Source of the DNA: Pseudomonadales bacterium | Lineage (GTDB): Bacteria; Pseudomonadota; Gammaproteobacteria; Pseudomonadales; Ketobacteraceae | Direction: 5' to 3' | Assembly: GCA_002708905.1 (NCBI GenBank) | Contig: PAPM01000039.1 | Span: 124,001-188,000, forward strand | Length of the DNA: 64,000 nt | Shown: one piece after another, positions 1 through 10,778 of the stretch | How the letters are laid out: every line of letters begins with the position of its first letter | Position numbering within the stretch: position 1 is the first letter of the stretch | Program-made: the position numbers and the translations under genes | The notes under the pieces: model-generated | The model's input: only the letters and a program-made list of their open reading frames with translations | Databases searched by the model: none | What the model was told of the DNA's origin: nothing

Positions 1-261
1 CGTTTACTATTACTGCTATCCGATGGCAAACCCAATGATGTGGACCGCTACGATGGTCGGTACGGTATCGAAGATACCCGCATGGCTATTCAGGAAGCGA
101 CGTCAAAAGGAATACTGCCCTTCTGCATCACCATTGACAACCGGGGCAATGAATATCTGCCTTACTTGTTCGGGCACAGGCAATATTTGGTCATTCGTAA
201 CGCCAAGCAATTACCGCAGAAATTGCCGTTGATCTATGCGCGACTGACGGAATCGCTGTAA
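1..261 (+). CDS. norD: NorD C-terminus (partial, 5' end outside window)
   Basis: This is the last 86 codons of a gene read in frame from base 1. It contains SDGKPND followed by YDGRYGIEDT and a C-terminal LPLIYARL, the pattern of the von Willebrand A domain of NorD/CbbO-type proteins. NorD is an accessory protein that, with the AAA+ protein NorQ, is needed for maturation of cytochrome c-dependent nitric oxide reductase NorCB. The SDG acidic loop fits the metal-ion-dependent adhesion site region. It lies convergent to nirS, so nor and nir genes adjoin as in P. aeruginosa. The start and NorCBQ are not visible. CbbO is the only close alternative, made unlikely by the nir neighbours. Confidence 0.85.
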   Translation, partial: RLLLLLSDGKPNDVDRYDGRYGIEDTRMAIQEATSKGILPFCITIDNRGNEYLPYLFGHRQYLVIRNAKQLPQKLPLIYARLTESL

Positions 262-280
262 GGAGTTCAGGCACTAAAAA

Positions 281-306
281 AGCGCCGCATTACTGCGGCG
301 CTTTTT
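281..306. terminator. Bidirectional intrinsic terminator between norD and nirS
   Basis: A perfect 9-bp stem, AGCGCCGCA and TGCGGCGCT, encloses the loop TTAC. An A-run precedes it and a T-run follows, so it can end transcription of both convergent genes, norD and nirS. Confidence 0.9.
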
Positions 307-317
307 GCTTGCTCCCA

Positions 318-2680
<2,363 letters not shown>

Positions 2681-2740
2681 ATGAAGCTCTCCTCTAGCAC
2701 TAACTGAGCGGGATTATCAGCCTGCAACTACAGCTAAAGC

Positions 2741-2754
2741 TTGAGCGAGATCAA
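2741..2754. promoter_or_regulatory. DNR/FNR-type binding site in the nirS/nirC divergent region
   Basis: TTGAGCGAGATCAA matches the FNR/DNR consensus TTGAT-N4-ATCAA with one mismatch. Its centre is about 68 bases before the ATG of the 52-codon gene and about 131 before nirC. If it sits at -41.5 in either direction the leaders would be about 25 and 90 nucleotides. DNR-type regulators activate nir genes under oxygen limitation and nitric oxide. Which side is controlled, or both, is inference. Confidence 0.7.
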
Positions 2755-2878
2755 CGTACCAAGGCGCATACCAACTCTGCTCTGAGCAACTACCCCTTAA
2801 GTGATACACGCAATGCTTTAACGTAAAAATACTGATCTGAAGCAGGTTTTCCACACGCACGCTTTCTAGAATGTAGCC

Positions 2879-3205
2879 ATGAATAAGTTGTCTGTTCGAA
2901 CCGCATTGATCGCTTCCGTTACCATCTTGCTGCACAACAACGCAGTGGCTGAAGTGTCAAAACAGCGAGGTGAAGAAATCCGTTACACAGTGCGACAGGA
3001 CTGCGGTTCCTGTCACGGGCTGACCTTGGCAGGTGGGTTGGGGCCTGATCTGAAAGCCAAGCGACTGCAGGCTTTGCCGGATAACTATTTATCCAAAGTT
3101 ATCAAAGAGGGCATTCCAAATACGCCCATGCCACCTTGGCAAGAGTTCTTCAATGATGAGGAAATTCAATGGATCGTGACGCACTTAAAACGAGGCACAC
3201 TATGA
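2879..3205 (+). CDS. nirC: NirC-like periplasmic cytochrome c
   Basis: The 108-residue protein has a signal peptide (about residues 1-24) and one haem c site, CGSCH at 42-46, followed by the distal methionine region TPMPPW. NirC is a small monohaem cytochrome that can donate electrons during NirS maturation or turnover. It is first in the haem d1 operon, and its TGA overlaps the nirF start ATG. Length and position match nirC in P. aeruginosa and Paracoccus. NirM (cytochrome c551) is the main alternative, but the direct coupling to nirF favours NirC. Confidence 0.8.
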   Translation: MNKLSVRTALIASVTILLHNNAVAEVSKQRGEEIRYTVRQDCGSCHGLTLAGGLGPDLKAKRLQALPDNYLSKVIKEGIPNTPMPPWQEFFNDEEIQWIVTHLKRGTL

Positions 3206-4371
3206 TGCAGGGGGTACTCCTGATTACAGCGCTGCTGTTGAACGCCTGTGCGCACCAAACAGACTACAGGGCAACGGGTGATCTTGGCGTGGTCATTGAA
3301 CGTGCCAGTGGTTCTCTGCAAATCATTAATACCAGCCAGCATCGCAGCCTGTCGCGCGTCTCCGGTTTAGGGGATCTTTCCCATGCGTCGGTCGTGTATT
3401 CACGGGATGAGCGTTTCGCTTATGTGTTCGGCCGCGATGGCGGTTTGACCAAAGTGGATTTGTTGGAACACCGCATTGCCAAACGCATTGTCCAGGGCGG
3501 CAACAGCATCGGTGGAGCCATCAGCCAGGACGGCACCATGGTGGCGGTTTCAAATTACGAGCCCGGCGGTGTGAAGATATTCTCCACCGACAGCCTGCAG
3601 CTGATCACGGACATTCCGGCGGAATACGCTCCCGGTCAGTTCTCCAAGACCGTGGGGCTGGTGGATGCCCCCGGCAATCGCTTTGTGTTCAGTCTTTATG
3701 ACGGCAACGAAATCTGGCTGGTGGACATGTCGGCTTCGAGCCAGCCGCAGATTCAAAAATTCAAAGGCATTGGCAAAGCGCCCTATGATGGACTGATCAC
3801 ACCGGACGGCCGTTTCTATATCGCCGGTCTGTTTGGTGAAGACGGTATGGCCAAACTGGATCTCTGGCATCCCGAGCGGGGCGTACAACGGATTCTGAAT
3901 CACTACGGTAAAGGTACCGATAAATTACCAGTGTACAAAATGCCTCACCTTGAAGGCTGGGCGATTTCGGGCGAATGGGCTTTCTTTCCTGCCGTGGGTC
4001 ACCACCAAGCATTGCAAATGAATCTCGCGGACTGGCAACTGACCCGGCATATTGCAACTCATGGACAACCCGTATTTGTAATGAGCCAGCCGGATCATCG
4101 TCGTGTCTGGGTTAATTTTGCGTTCCCTGCCAATGATACCGTGCAGGTGATTGATACCGAAACCGCCCAAGTGATTCATCAATTCAAACCCGGTAAAGGG
4201 GTACTGCATATGGAATTCACACCGCGCGGTGAACAGGTATGGATTTCTGTACGGGATGAGAACCGGGTGGAGATCTACGACACACAGACTTTCGAACAGA
4301 TTGCCACGCTGCCGGCCCAGGCTCCCAGCGGAATTTTTTTCACCAATCGGGCACATAAAATTGGCTTGTAG
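3202..4371 (+). CDS. nirF: NirF, haem d1 biosynthesis protein (lipoprotein)
   Basis: NirF takes part in a late step of haem d1 synthesis, reported as dihydro-haem d1 formation on the periplasmic side. The product of 389 residues has a lipoprotein signal with lipobox LLNAC within the first 20 residues and a beta-propeller related to the d1 domain of NirS and NirN. Length fits the family (about 390). I chose the ATG at 3202 because it overlaps the nirC stop codon and puts the signal peptide at the N-terminus. A longer in-frame start at 3169 would bury the lipobox behind a charged extension. Confidence 0.9.
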   Translation: MMQGVLLITALLLNACAHQTDYRATGDLGVVIERASGSLQIINTSQHRSLSRVSGLGDLSHASVVYSRDERFAYVFGRDGGLTKVDLLEHRIAKRIVQGGNSIGGAISQDGTMVAVSNYEPGGVKIFSTDSLQLITDIPAEYAPGQFSKTVGLVDAPGNRFVFSLYDGNEIWLVDMSASSQPQIQKFKGIGKAPYDGLITPDGRFYIAGLFGEDGMAKLDLWHPERGVQRILNHYGKGTDKLPVYKMPHLEGWAISGEWAFFPAVGHHQALQMNLADWQLTRHIATHGQPVFVMSQPDHRRVWVNFAFPANDTVQVIDTETAQVIHQFKPGKGVLHMEFTPRGEQVWISVRDENRVEIYDTQTFEQIATLPAQAPSGIFFTNRAHKIGL

Positions 4372-4403
4372 TCATATGGTACAGAGTCATACGGGATAAA
4401 GTC

Positions 4404-4880
4404 ATGCGGGATAGAATTATGCTGGATACCTTGTCACGCCAACTGATCGATCGCTACCAGAAAGGGTTCCCGGTGGGAGCAAGACCGTTTCGGATGCTGG
4501 CCGAAGAGCTGGGCGTCAAAGAACAGGAAGTGATAGATTGCCTGCGCCAGCTAAAATCCCAGCGTATTATCAGCCGCGTCGGCCCGGTGTTTGATCATCA
4601 TCGGGCCGGGGCCAGCACACTGGCGGCATTGGCCGTACCTGAGGAACGCCTGACGGAAGTGGCCGAATTTGTAAACAGCTTCTCGGGGGTAAACCACAAC
4701 TACGAACGGGAACACGAGTTCAATCTCTGGTTCGTAGTTACCGCCTGCGATCAACCGACGCTGGAGCAGATACTTAAAGACATAGACCAGGGTACCGGTA
4801 TGCCCATGCTGGTATTGCCCATGGAGCAGGCGTACCACATTGATCTCGGATTCCAATTGCAATGGCAGGACACAGTATGA
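4404..4880 (+). CDS. nirD: NirD-type subunit of siroheme decarboxylase
   Basis: This is the first of four small related Lrp/AsnC-fold proteins that together decarboxylate siroheme to didecarboxysiroheme in haem d1 synthesis. The 158-residue product has an N-terminal winged helix, the stretch RIISRVGPVFDHH and the motif HNYEREHEFNLWFV, closely paralleled in the third gene (nirG). An alternative ATG at 4419 (MLDTLSRQL) would remove five residues; neither start has a clearly better ribosome site. Its stop overlaps nirL by ATGA. D versus G naming rests on gene order as in P. aeruginosa. Confidence 0.88.
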   Translation: MRDRIMLDTLSRQLIDRYQKGFPVGARPFRMLAEELGVKEQEVIDCLRQLKSQRIISRVGPVFDHHRAGASTLAALAVPEERLTEVAEFVNSFSGVNHNYEREHEFNLWFVVTACDQPTLEQILKDIDQGTGMPMLVLPMEQAYHIDLGFQLQWQDTV

Positions 4881-5371
4881 AAGTAATGACTGACCAGCAA
4901 AAAGAATACCTTAAAGCCGCGATACAGGACGGCCTTCCCCTGACCGCAACACCCTACAAGACGCTGGCACTGCAACTGGATCTGCCGGAAGCACTGGTGA
5001 TGGCGCAGATCAGGGAATGGACCGACGAAGGCTACATAAAGCGCCTGGGGCTGGTGGTGCGCCACCATGCCGTGGGCTACCGCGCCAACGCCATGGTGGT
5101 GTGGGACGTGGATGATAGCGAAGTGGACCGAATCGGTGAGCTGCTGCGCCAGGCAGAGGGAGTGACGCTGTGCTATCGCCGCCGCCGTCAGCCGCCCCAC
5201 TGGCCCTACAATTTATATTGCATGATTCATGGTAAGTGCCGGGACCGTGTGCTTCAGCAACTGGACCGGATTACCGGGCAATATTCATTGCAACACATCC
5301 CCCGCACCATCCTGTTCAGTAACCAACAGTTCAAACAAACCGGGGGGCACTATGCACGCTATGCCGGTTGA
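4877..5371 (+). CDS. nirL: NirL-type subunit of siroheme decarboxylase
   Basis: A 164-residue Lrp-like protein with a winged helix and the motif VVRHHAVGYRANAM, then CYRRRRQPPHWPYNLYCM. It belongs to the L/H branch of the NirDLGH set and is paralogous to nirH. I chose the ATG at 4877 because it overlaps the nirD stop (ATGA) and has AGGA upstream; an ATG at 4862 lies further inside nirD. The VRHH histidines sit where the AhbA/AhbB family has its catalytic and haem-contact residues. Confidence 0.88.
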   Translation: MKVMTDQQKEYLKAAIQDGLPLTATPYKTLALQLDLPEALVMAQIREWTDEGYIKRLGLVVRHHAVGYRANAMVVWDVDDSEVDRIGELLRQAEGVTLCYRRRRQPPHWPYNLYCMIHGKCRDRVLQQLDRITGQYSLQHIPRTILFSNQQFKQTGGHYARYAG

Positions 5372-5831
5372 AACCGCCCCCGTAGAGCTGGATGCCATTG
5401 ATCGCCGCATCATCAATCGGCTGCAGGACGGCATGCCCGTATGCGACGAGCCCTATCTGCATATTGCCAATGAATTGGCTATCTCAGAAGCCGATTTACT
5501 ACAACGCCTGCAAGCCATGCTGGACAACAAAATCCTCTCCCGTTTCGGCCCCATGTTCCATGCTGAGCGCCTGGGGGGCGGTCTTGCCCTGGCCGCCATG
5601 CGCATTCCGGAGGAGGAATTTGATCAGATTGCGGCGCAGGTAAATCAATTGCCCGAGATTGCACACAACTATGAACGCAATCATGAATTCAACATGTGGT
5701 TTGTCATCGCTACCGAGCAACTGGATGACATCAATGCGGTGGTGTCCCGCATTGAAAACCTGACCGGTTTTCCTGTGTATAACATGCCCAAGATCGAGGA
5801 ATACTATGTCGGATTACGCTTCCCGGTCTGA
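5352..5831 (+). CDS. nirG: NirG-type subunit of siroheme decarboxylase
   Basis: The 159-residue product is a close relative of nirD in this operon: RFGPMFHAERLGGG and HNYERNHEFNMWFV line up with the nirD motifs. It supplies one half of an L/H-type and D/G-type pair in siroheme decarboxylase. The start is within the last codons of nirL; ATG 5352 follows a G-rich stretch and ATG 5361 is an equally possible start. The 3' end overlaps nirH by 26 bases, showing tight translational coupling. Confidence 0.87.
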   Translation: MHAMPVETAPVELDAIDRRIINRLQDGMPVCDEPYLHIANELAISEADLLQRLQAMLDNKILSRFGPMFHAERLGGGLALAAMRIPEEEFDQIAAQVNQLPEIAHNYERNHEFNMWFVIATEQLDDINAVVSRIENLTGFPVYNMPKIEEYYVGLRFPV

Positions 5832-6318
5832 ATCCGGTTACCAGCTTGGTGCGATGGATCGCAAACTGATCAAACTGACTCAGTCCGGCTTGCCCCTGGT
5901 CAGCAAACCCTATCATGCGCTGGCGGAACAGCTGGGCATCAGTGCAGATGAGGTGCAAGCCCGTTTTCGACGCATGCTGGATTACGGCGTCATCCGGCGC
6001 ATCGCTGCGGTACCCAATCATTACCGTCTTGGCTTTCGCGCCAATGGCATGACGGTATGGAACGTTCCCGACGAGCGTGTTTCCGAACTGGGCGCACAAA
6101 TCGGCGATCTGGAATTTGTCAGCCATTGCTATCATCGCCCCCGCCATTTGCCGGACTGGCCCTATAACCTGTTTGCCATGGTCCATGGGGGCAACCCTGA
6201 GGACGTACAGGACCATATCCAGGCGATTGCCGACCTGATCGGCGAGGACAATCACGGCAGCGATGTACTCTATTCCACCCGCATCCTGAAAAAAACCGGC
6301 CTGCGCCTGACCAACTGA
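5806..6318 (+). CDS. nirH: NirH-type subunit of siroheme decarboxylase
   Basis: A 170-residue Lrp-like protein with RRIAAVPNHYRLGFRANGM and CYHRPRHLPDWPYNLFAM, paralogous to nirL. It completes the NirDLGH complex for siroheme decarboxylation. The start has GAGGAA upstream, inside the nirG 3' end. Four separate genes are kept here rather than the fused nirDL found in some species. Confidence 0.88.
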   Translation: MSDYASRSESGYQLGAMDRKLIKLTQSGLPLVSKPYHALAEQLGISADEVQARFRRMLDYGVIRRIAAVPNHYRLGFRANGMTVWNVPDERVSELGAQIGDLEFVSHCYHRPRHLPDWPYNLFAMVHGGNPEDVQDHIQAIADLIGEDNHGSDVLYSTRILKKTGLRLTN

Positions 6319-6327
6319 GGAGACGTC

Positions 6328-7563
6328 ATGTTCCGCATTACGCAATACATGCAAACCCTGCTGTCGCCCTCACCGGTGCCCCCTGCGCGCAAGCCACCAG
6401 GACCGGTGGTGATCTGGAATCTAATACGACGCTGCAACCTCACCTGCAAACATTGCTACAGCATTTCTGCCGACGTGGATTTTCCCGGTGAACTGAATAC
6501 CCGGCAAGTCATCGACGTGATGGATGACCTAAAACAATTTCGGGTTCCGGTTTTAATCCTGTCCGGCGGTGAACCCCTACTGCGCCCGGATATTTTTGAG
6601 ATTTCCCGCCATGCCAAGCAACAAGGCTTTTACGTGGGCCTCTCCAGTAACGGCACCCTGATCAACGATGACAACATTCAGCAAATCGCCGATATTGGCT
6701 ACGATTATGTGGGCGTGAGCCTGGACGGCATCCGCGAAACTCATGATCGTTTCCGGCAGAAACCCGGCGCCTTTGACGCTTCCCTCTACGGTATGGAGTT
6801 GTGTCGCCAACACGGCATTAAAGTGGGTGCCCGTTTCACCCTGACCCAGGACAACAGCCATGAGCTGGAACCTCTGCTGGACATGATCGCCGAACGTGAC
6901 ATCAACAAGTTTTACCTGTCCCACCTCAACTACTCCGGGCGCGGGAACCGTCACCGCAAACACGATGTGTTTCATCAAACCACCCGCAAGGCCATGAACC
7001 GCTTATTCGAACGCTGTTGGGAAGAGCTGCAACAGGGCATCGTGCGTGAATACGTCACCGGCAACAATGATGCGGACGGCCCCTTTTTACTGCAATGGGC
7101 ACGACGCAATGTACCGGAGCAGGTGGACGCGTTACGGCAGCGGTTAATTAACTGGGGCGGCAATTCCAGCGGCCAGAACATTTCCAACATTGATAATGAG
7201 GGCAATGTGCATCCGGATACCTTTTGGTGGAATTACCATTTGGGCAACGTGAAAGACGAACCGTTTTCGACGATTTGGAGTCGCAACAGCGATCCACTGA
7301 TGGCGGGTTTCCGCATGAAGCCCCGGCCCGTATCAGGCCGTTGCGGCCGTTGCCAATACTTGAACATCTGCGGCGGCAATACCCGGGTGCGCGCCTATCA
7401 ACTCACCGGTGATCCCTGGGCGGAAGATCCCGCCTGTTATCTTTCGGATGAAGAAATCGGCTTGACGGCAGAGCAGACCCAGACCCGAATCCCACTGCCC
7501 GCCCACAGCGGTTCAGCACACAACCGTCCCAATCAACGTATTCACACACGCACTTTGGAATGA
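6328..7563 (+). CDS. nirJ: NirJ radical SAM haem d1 biosynthesis protein
   Basis: NirJ is a cytoplasmic radical SAM enzyme that replaces propionate side chains of didecarboxysiroheme during haem d1 synthesis. The 411-residue protein has the radical SAM iron-sulfur motif CNLTCKHC at 36-43, the LSGGEPLL motif, and a C-terminal SPASM-type cysteine cluster (CGRCQYLNICGG and a later cysteine near PACYLSD). Length is within the family's range. It follows nirH by nine bases, with GAGGAG before the ATG. Confidence 0.93.
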   Translation: MFRITQYMQTLLSPSPVPPARKPPGPVVIWNLIRRCNLTCKHCYSISADVDFPGELNTRQVIDVMDDLKQFRVPVLILSGGEPLLRPDIFEISRHAKQQGFYVGLSSNGTLINDDNIQQIADIGYDYVGVSLDGIRETHDRFRQKPGAFDASLYGMELCRQHGIKVGARFTLTQDNSHELEPLLDMIAERDINKFYLSHLNYSGRGNRHRKHDVFHQTTRKAMNRLFERCWEELQQGIVREYVTGNNDADGPFLLQWARRNVPEQVDALRQRLINWGGNSSGQNISNIDNEGNVHPDTFWWNYHLGNVKDEPFSTIWSRNSDPLMAGFRMKPRPVSGRCGRCQYLNICGGNTRVRAYQLTGDPWAEDPACYLSDEEIGLTAEQTQTRIPLPAHSGSAHNRPNQRIHTRTLE

Positions 7564-7570
7564 TGATCAG

Positions 7571-9043
7571 ATGTTGCAACATTATCAGGTATGGAAAAGC
7601 CTGTGTCTCACATTGTGGTTACTGCCGGTGTTAACACTCGCCGCCCCCACCGACACCCTGTTTCAACAACACTGCGCCAGCTGCCACGGTCAACAGCGAT
7701 TAGGCGGCATGGGGCCGGCCCTGCTACCGGAAAACCTGTCACGGCTGCGTAAGAACAATGCCATCGAAGTCATCGGCAACGGCCGTGCCGCCACCCAGAT
7801 GCCTGCGTTCAAAGATACCCTGAATCCGGACCAGATCCAGGCACTGGCAGATTACATCTACCAACCGCCTGCGTCTGAGCCTCAGTGGACTCTGGAGGAC
7901 ATGCAGACCAGTCACATCCAACATTACGATGTGAAGACACTACCCACAAACGCAAGCTTTGAAGCCAATCTGCAGAACCTGTTCATCGTGGTTGAATTGG
8001 GGGATCACCACGCCACCTTGCTTGACGGTGACAGCTTCACCCCCATTCACCGCTTTGCCACCCGCTTTGCCCTGCACGGCGGCCCCAAATATTCCCCGGA
8101 TGGTCGCTTCGTTTATTTCGCTTCCCGCGATGGCTGGATCAGCAAATTCGATATCTACAATCTGAAAACCGTGGCCGAGATCCGCGCCGGTATTAACACC
8201 CGCAACATGGCGGTTTCCTTTGATGGCCGCTATGCCATGGTGGCCAACTACCTGCCCCACAATCTGGTGTTGCTGGACACCGAATCAATGTTGCCGATGA
8301 AAGTGTTTCCGGTGGAGGGCCGGGTCAGTGCCGTGTACACCGCGCCTCCCCGCAACAGCTTCGTAGCCGCCCTCAAAGACAGCAAGACCATTCTGGAAAT
8401 TCCGTATGGCTCCAGGCCCTTCCCTGTTCGCTCCATTACCACCGATACTTATCTGGACGACTTCTTTTTCGATCAGAACTACCAGCACCTGATTGGCGCC
8501 AGCCGCGAAGGTGACCGGGGGCAGGTAATCGACCTGGACAGCGGCAAGGCCGTTGCCAGCATTCCACTGGCGGGAATGCCTCATCTGGGTTCCGGCATCA
8601 GCTGGGAATACCAAGGCAAGACCGTCATGGCCACGCCCCACCTGAAGGAAGGTAAGGTCTCCATCATCGACATGGACAGCTGGCAGGTCATCAAGCAAAT
8701 CGACACCCTGGGCCCCGGCTTCTTTATGCGTAGCCACGACAACAGCCCCTACGCCTGGGTCGACGTGTTCTTTGGCCCCAATAAAGACGCCGTCCACCTG
8801 ATCGATAAGCGCACTCTGCAGATCGCCCACACCCTGAAGCCGGAGCCCGGCAAAACCGCCGCCCACGTGGAATTCACCCAGGATGGGCGCTACGCCCTGC
8901 TCTCCCTGTGGGAAGAGGATGGCGCTGTGATTGTTTACGATGCTGAAACCCTGAGAGAAGTGAAGCGACTCCCCATGCGCAAGCCCAGCGGCAAGTACAA
9001 TGTGTACAACAAAACCCACTACGCAGCAGGCACCAGTCACTAA
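7571..9043 (+). CDS. nirN: NirN, dihydro-haem d1 dehydrogenase
   Basis: NirN is a periplasmic relative of NirS that performs the last step of haem d1 synthesis, introducing the acrylate double bond. The 490-residue product has a signal peptide, one haem c domain (CASCH at 35-39), and a d1-type propeller. It has a single cytochrome domain, unlike the nirS of this window. It is the last gene of the operon. Neither nirE (uroporphyrinogen methyltransferase) nor nirM is in the window, so siroheme must come from a gene elsewhere. Confidence 0.92.
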   Translation: MLQHYQVWKSLCLTLWLLPVLTLAAPTDTLFQQHCASCHGQQRLGGMGPALLPENLSRLRKNNAIEVIGNGRAATQMPAFKDTLNPDQIQALADYIYQPPASEPQWTLEDMQTSHIQHYDVKTLPTNASFEANLQNLFIVVELGDHHATLLDGDSFTPIHRFATRFALHGGPKYSPDGRFVYFASRDGWISKFDIYNLKTVAEIRAGINTRNMAVSFDGRYAMVANYLPHNLVLLDTESMLPMKVFPVEGRVSAVYTAPPRNSFVAALKDSKTILEIPYGSRPFPVRSITTDTYLDDFFFDQNYQHLIGASREGDRGQVIDLDSGKAVASIPLAGMPHLGSGISWEYQGKTVMATPHLKEGKVSIIDMDSWQVIKQIDTLGPGFFMRSHDNSPYAWVDVFFGPNKDAVHLIDKRTLQIAHTLKPEPGKTAAHVEFTQDGRYALLSLWEEDGAVIVYDAETLREVKRLPMRKPSGKYNVYNKTHYAAGTSH

Positions 9044-9057
9044 TTTTTCCGGGGTGA

Positions 9058-9087
9058 TTGAGTTTCGGTGGAATTGCCCTGTATAAT
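9058..9087 (+). promoter_or_regulatory. Sigma-70 promoter for tRNA-Arg
   Basis: TTGAGT and a consensus TATAAT are separated by 18 bases. TATAAT is followed by GGCGG. The box lies about 105 bases before the tRNA and after the nirN stop, so it most likely drives the tRNA gene with a leader of about 100 nucleotides. Confidence 0.6.
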
Positions 9088-9152
9088 GGCGGTCTTGATC
9101 GGCCTAAAAGATCAATTTTCTGAACAAAATCAGGGAATTAGCATCATTATCT

Positions 9153-10778
9153 TTAAAGGCCGGTTCCTTCATCAGTCTCTGATGCCAATACGCGCCCGTA
9201 GCTCAGCTGGATAGAGTAGGTGGCTTCGAACCACTTGGTCGGGAGTTCGAATCTCTCCGGGCGCGCCATTTCAATATTCGACCCTGAAATGCCACCTAAA
9301 GCCTTGAAAGGCAAGGTGGTTTCAGGTGTTCGAAAACCTTCTCCACGAACATACGCCAATCTGTCCGCAAAAGTGAGTTTCATCACTGCATGACGGTCTT
9401 CCATTCGCTCGGAAGCCCAGAGTTCATGCGGGTTTGCGAGAAAGTCCATAGCGGTTCGAAAACTATCGTCAAAGTCTCTGATCGGACGACCACATTTAGC
9501 GATTTTTTCCTGCATAACCTGCTTATCCAGTTGAAGCTGGCTGATGCGTTTTTCGTAGGCGCTTACCACGGTGTTATCCTCAGCCTCTACGATACGATCC
9601 AGCAATTGTTCGATCTTGCGCTCTGTCTTGTTGATCTCCAGCTCCAGGGACTTGCTATGGCTTTTCTGGAAGGCCACACGGTAATCCCAGAGGTCTCGAA
9701 ACATATCTTTGGCCAAGTCAAAAAGCTCAGGCGTTGGTTTGAGTGACATGAGGAATTGCTCAAACTCACCCTCAATCACATCGCGGCGGATAGACTTGCG
9801 GTAGTGGCTACAGCCTTTCTTGAAGCACATATAATAAGGATGGCGTTCATTCTTACCCTTCGACCAGCAGGCCGTTAAGTTATGGCCGCATTCGCCGCAG
9901 GTGACAAAGCCGCGCAATGGGAAGTCCAGGTTTATATCTTTGCGTGCAGGTGTCTTGGCATTGGTATTCAAGCGATCCTGAATAGTCTTGTAAGTCTCCA
10001 GGCTGATTAAGCCCTCATGCCTGCCTGGACGCAGCGAAACCTGCCAATCCTCTGAATCCACATACCCGGCATATAAGACCTTCGTTAGAATGTCGTGAAC
10101 CCGCTGGTTATGGACATAGCCTTTGCTGTCTCTTGGAAACTCAGGGAAGGATTCCAGGAAGCGCTTTACTTCCACCTGTAACTGGAAGCGACCGGAGGCA
10201 TAGCCTTCCAGGGCTTCTTGAATAATGGTGGCAAGTGGCTCGTTCCGAACCAGGATTTTCCCTTGGCCGGAGGTCTTTTGGTACTTGTAGCCCACCGGAG
10301 CCTGAAACACCCAATAGCCGTTCTTGAGGCGGGATTTCATCCGGTTGAGGGTTTGCTCAGAGTTCTTCTGGCGTTGGTGCTGCGATACGCTGGCCAGCAG
10401 GTTCTCCACCAAAACACTGTCTGAATCATCGCCAAACTCAATGGAGGGCGATTCCAGCGTTGCACCCGCTTTGGCGATAGCGCCTCTGAGCTGAAGGTGA
10501 GCATCAAGCCCACGAGCCAGCCTGGAAATATCGTCAATAATGGCCACACGCGGGTTTTTGCGGTGCTTGCTCAAATGCTTGAGCATAGCCTGCATACCAG
10601 GGCGCTTGATCAGGCTACCGGAGACATCATCGGTAAATACCGCTTCGACCTCATAGCCCTTGTATTTAGCGTATTCGCGGCAGCGCGTCTCTTGCGAGCC
10701 GAGCCCGTCGCCCCGCGTGGTTTGGGTTTTATTGGATACCCGGCAGTAAATGACTGCCTTTGTTACGTTACTCGACAT
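9153..10778 (-). CDS. Large serine recombinase (integrase) of the element
   Basis: The 541-residue frame has an N-terminal resolvase domain with the catalytic-serine motif YCRVS near residue 15, the central recombinase domain, a zinc ribbon (CGECGHN, then two cysteines in MCFKKGC near residue 310), and a coiled-coil rich C-terminus. It should integrate and excise the element. The last 38 residues (from MARPERFELP) are antisense translation of the tRNA and its leader, so they belong to the host and not to the recombinase. In the excised circle residue 503 would instead continue through the attachment core into the 34-codon ORF at 37187-37291 and stop just at mobC. The start overlaps the upstream 104-residue gene by 11 bases. 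Confidence 0.92.
   Translation of the reverse strand: MSSNVTKAVIYCRVSNKTQTTRGDGLGSQETRCREYAKYKGYEVEAVFTDDVSGSLIKRPGMQAMLKHLSKHRKNPRVAIIDDISRLARGLDAHLQLRGAIAKAGATLESPSIEFGDDSDSVLVENLLASVSQHQRQKNSEQTLNRMKSRLKNGYWVFQAPVGYKYQKTSGQGKILVRNEPLATIIQEALEGYASGRFQLQVEVKRFLESFPEFPRDSKGYVHNQRVHDILTKVLYAGYVDSEDWQVSLRPGRHEGLISLETYKTIQDRLNTNAKTPARKDINLDFPLRGFVTCGECGHNLTACWSKGKNERHPYYMCFKKGCSHYRKSIRRDVIEGEFEQFLMSLKPTPELFDLAKDMFRDLWDYRVAFQKSHSKSLELEINKTERKIEQLLDRIVEAEDNTVVSAYEKRISQLQLDKQVMQEKIAKCGRPIRDFDDSFRTAMDFLANPHELWASERMEDRHAVMKLTFADRLAYVRGEGFRTPETTLPFKALGGISGSNIEMARPERFELPTKWFEATYSIQLSYGRVLASETDEGTGL
9192..9268 (+). tRNA. tRNA-Arg (anticodon UCG), insertion site of the mobile element
   Basis: All cloverleaf arms can be drawn: acceptor GCGCCCG with CGGGCGC, D arm GCTC/GAGT, anticodon stem GGTGG/CCACT around loop CTTCGAA, T arm GGGAG/CTCTC with TTCGAAT, discriminator G and encoded CCA. 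The anticodon TCG reads arginine codon CGA. The 3' end lies against the mobile element, whose integration leaves the tRNA intact. The minus-strand recombinase frame reads antisense through the whole tRNA. Confidence 0.95.
9263..9271. repeat. attL core
   Basis: GCGCCATTT covers the last bases of tRNA-Arg and three bases beyond it, and recurs exactly at 37285-37293. Large serine recombinases need only a short shared core, so nine bases is enough to be an attachment core. The exact crossover dinucleotide cannot be told. Confidence 0.6.
9285..9324. repeat. Interrupted inverted repeat next to attL
   Basis: Nested arms TGAAA/TTTCA, CCACCT/AGGTGG and GCCTT/AAGGC form one long imperfect hairpin 17 bases inside the element. 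It lies within the recombinase coding sequence. It could be part of the recombinase-binding arm of the attachment site or a weak end for tRNA transcription. There is no T-run. Confidence 0.45.

Noticed and set aside
9285-9324. Intrinsic terminator of the tRNA
   Set aside because: The hairpin is good but no T-run follows on the plus strand, so it is kept only as an inverted repeat.
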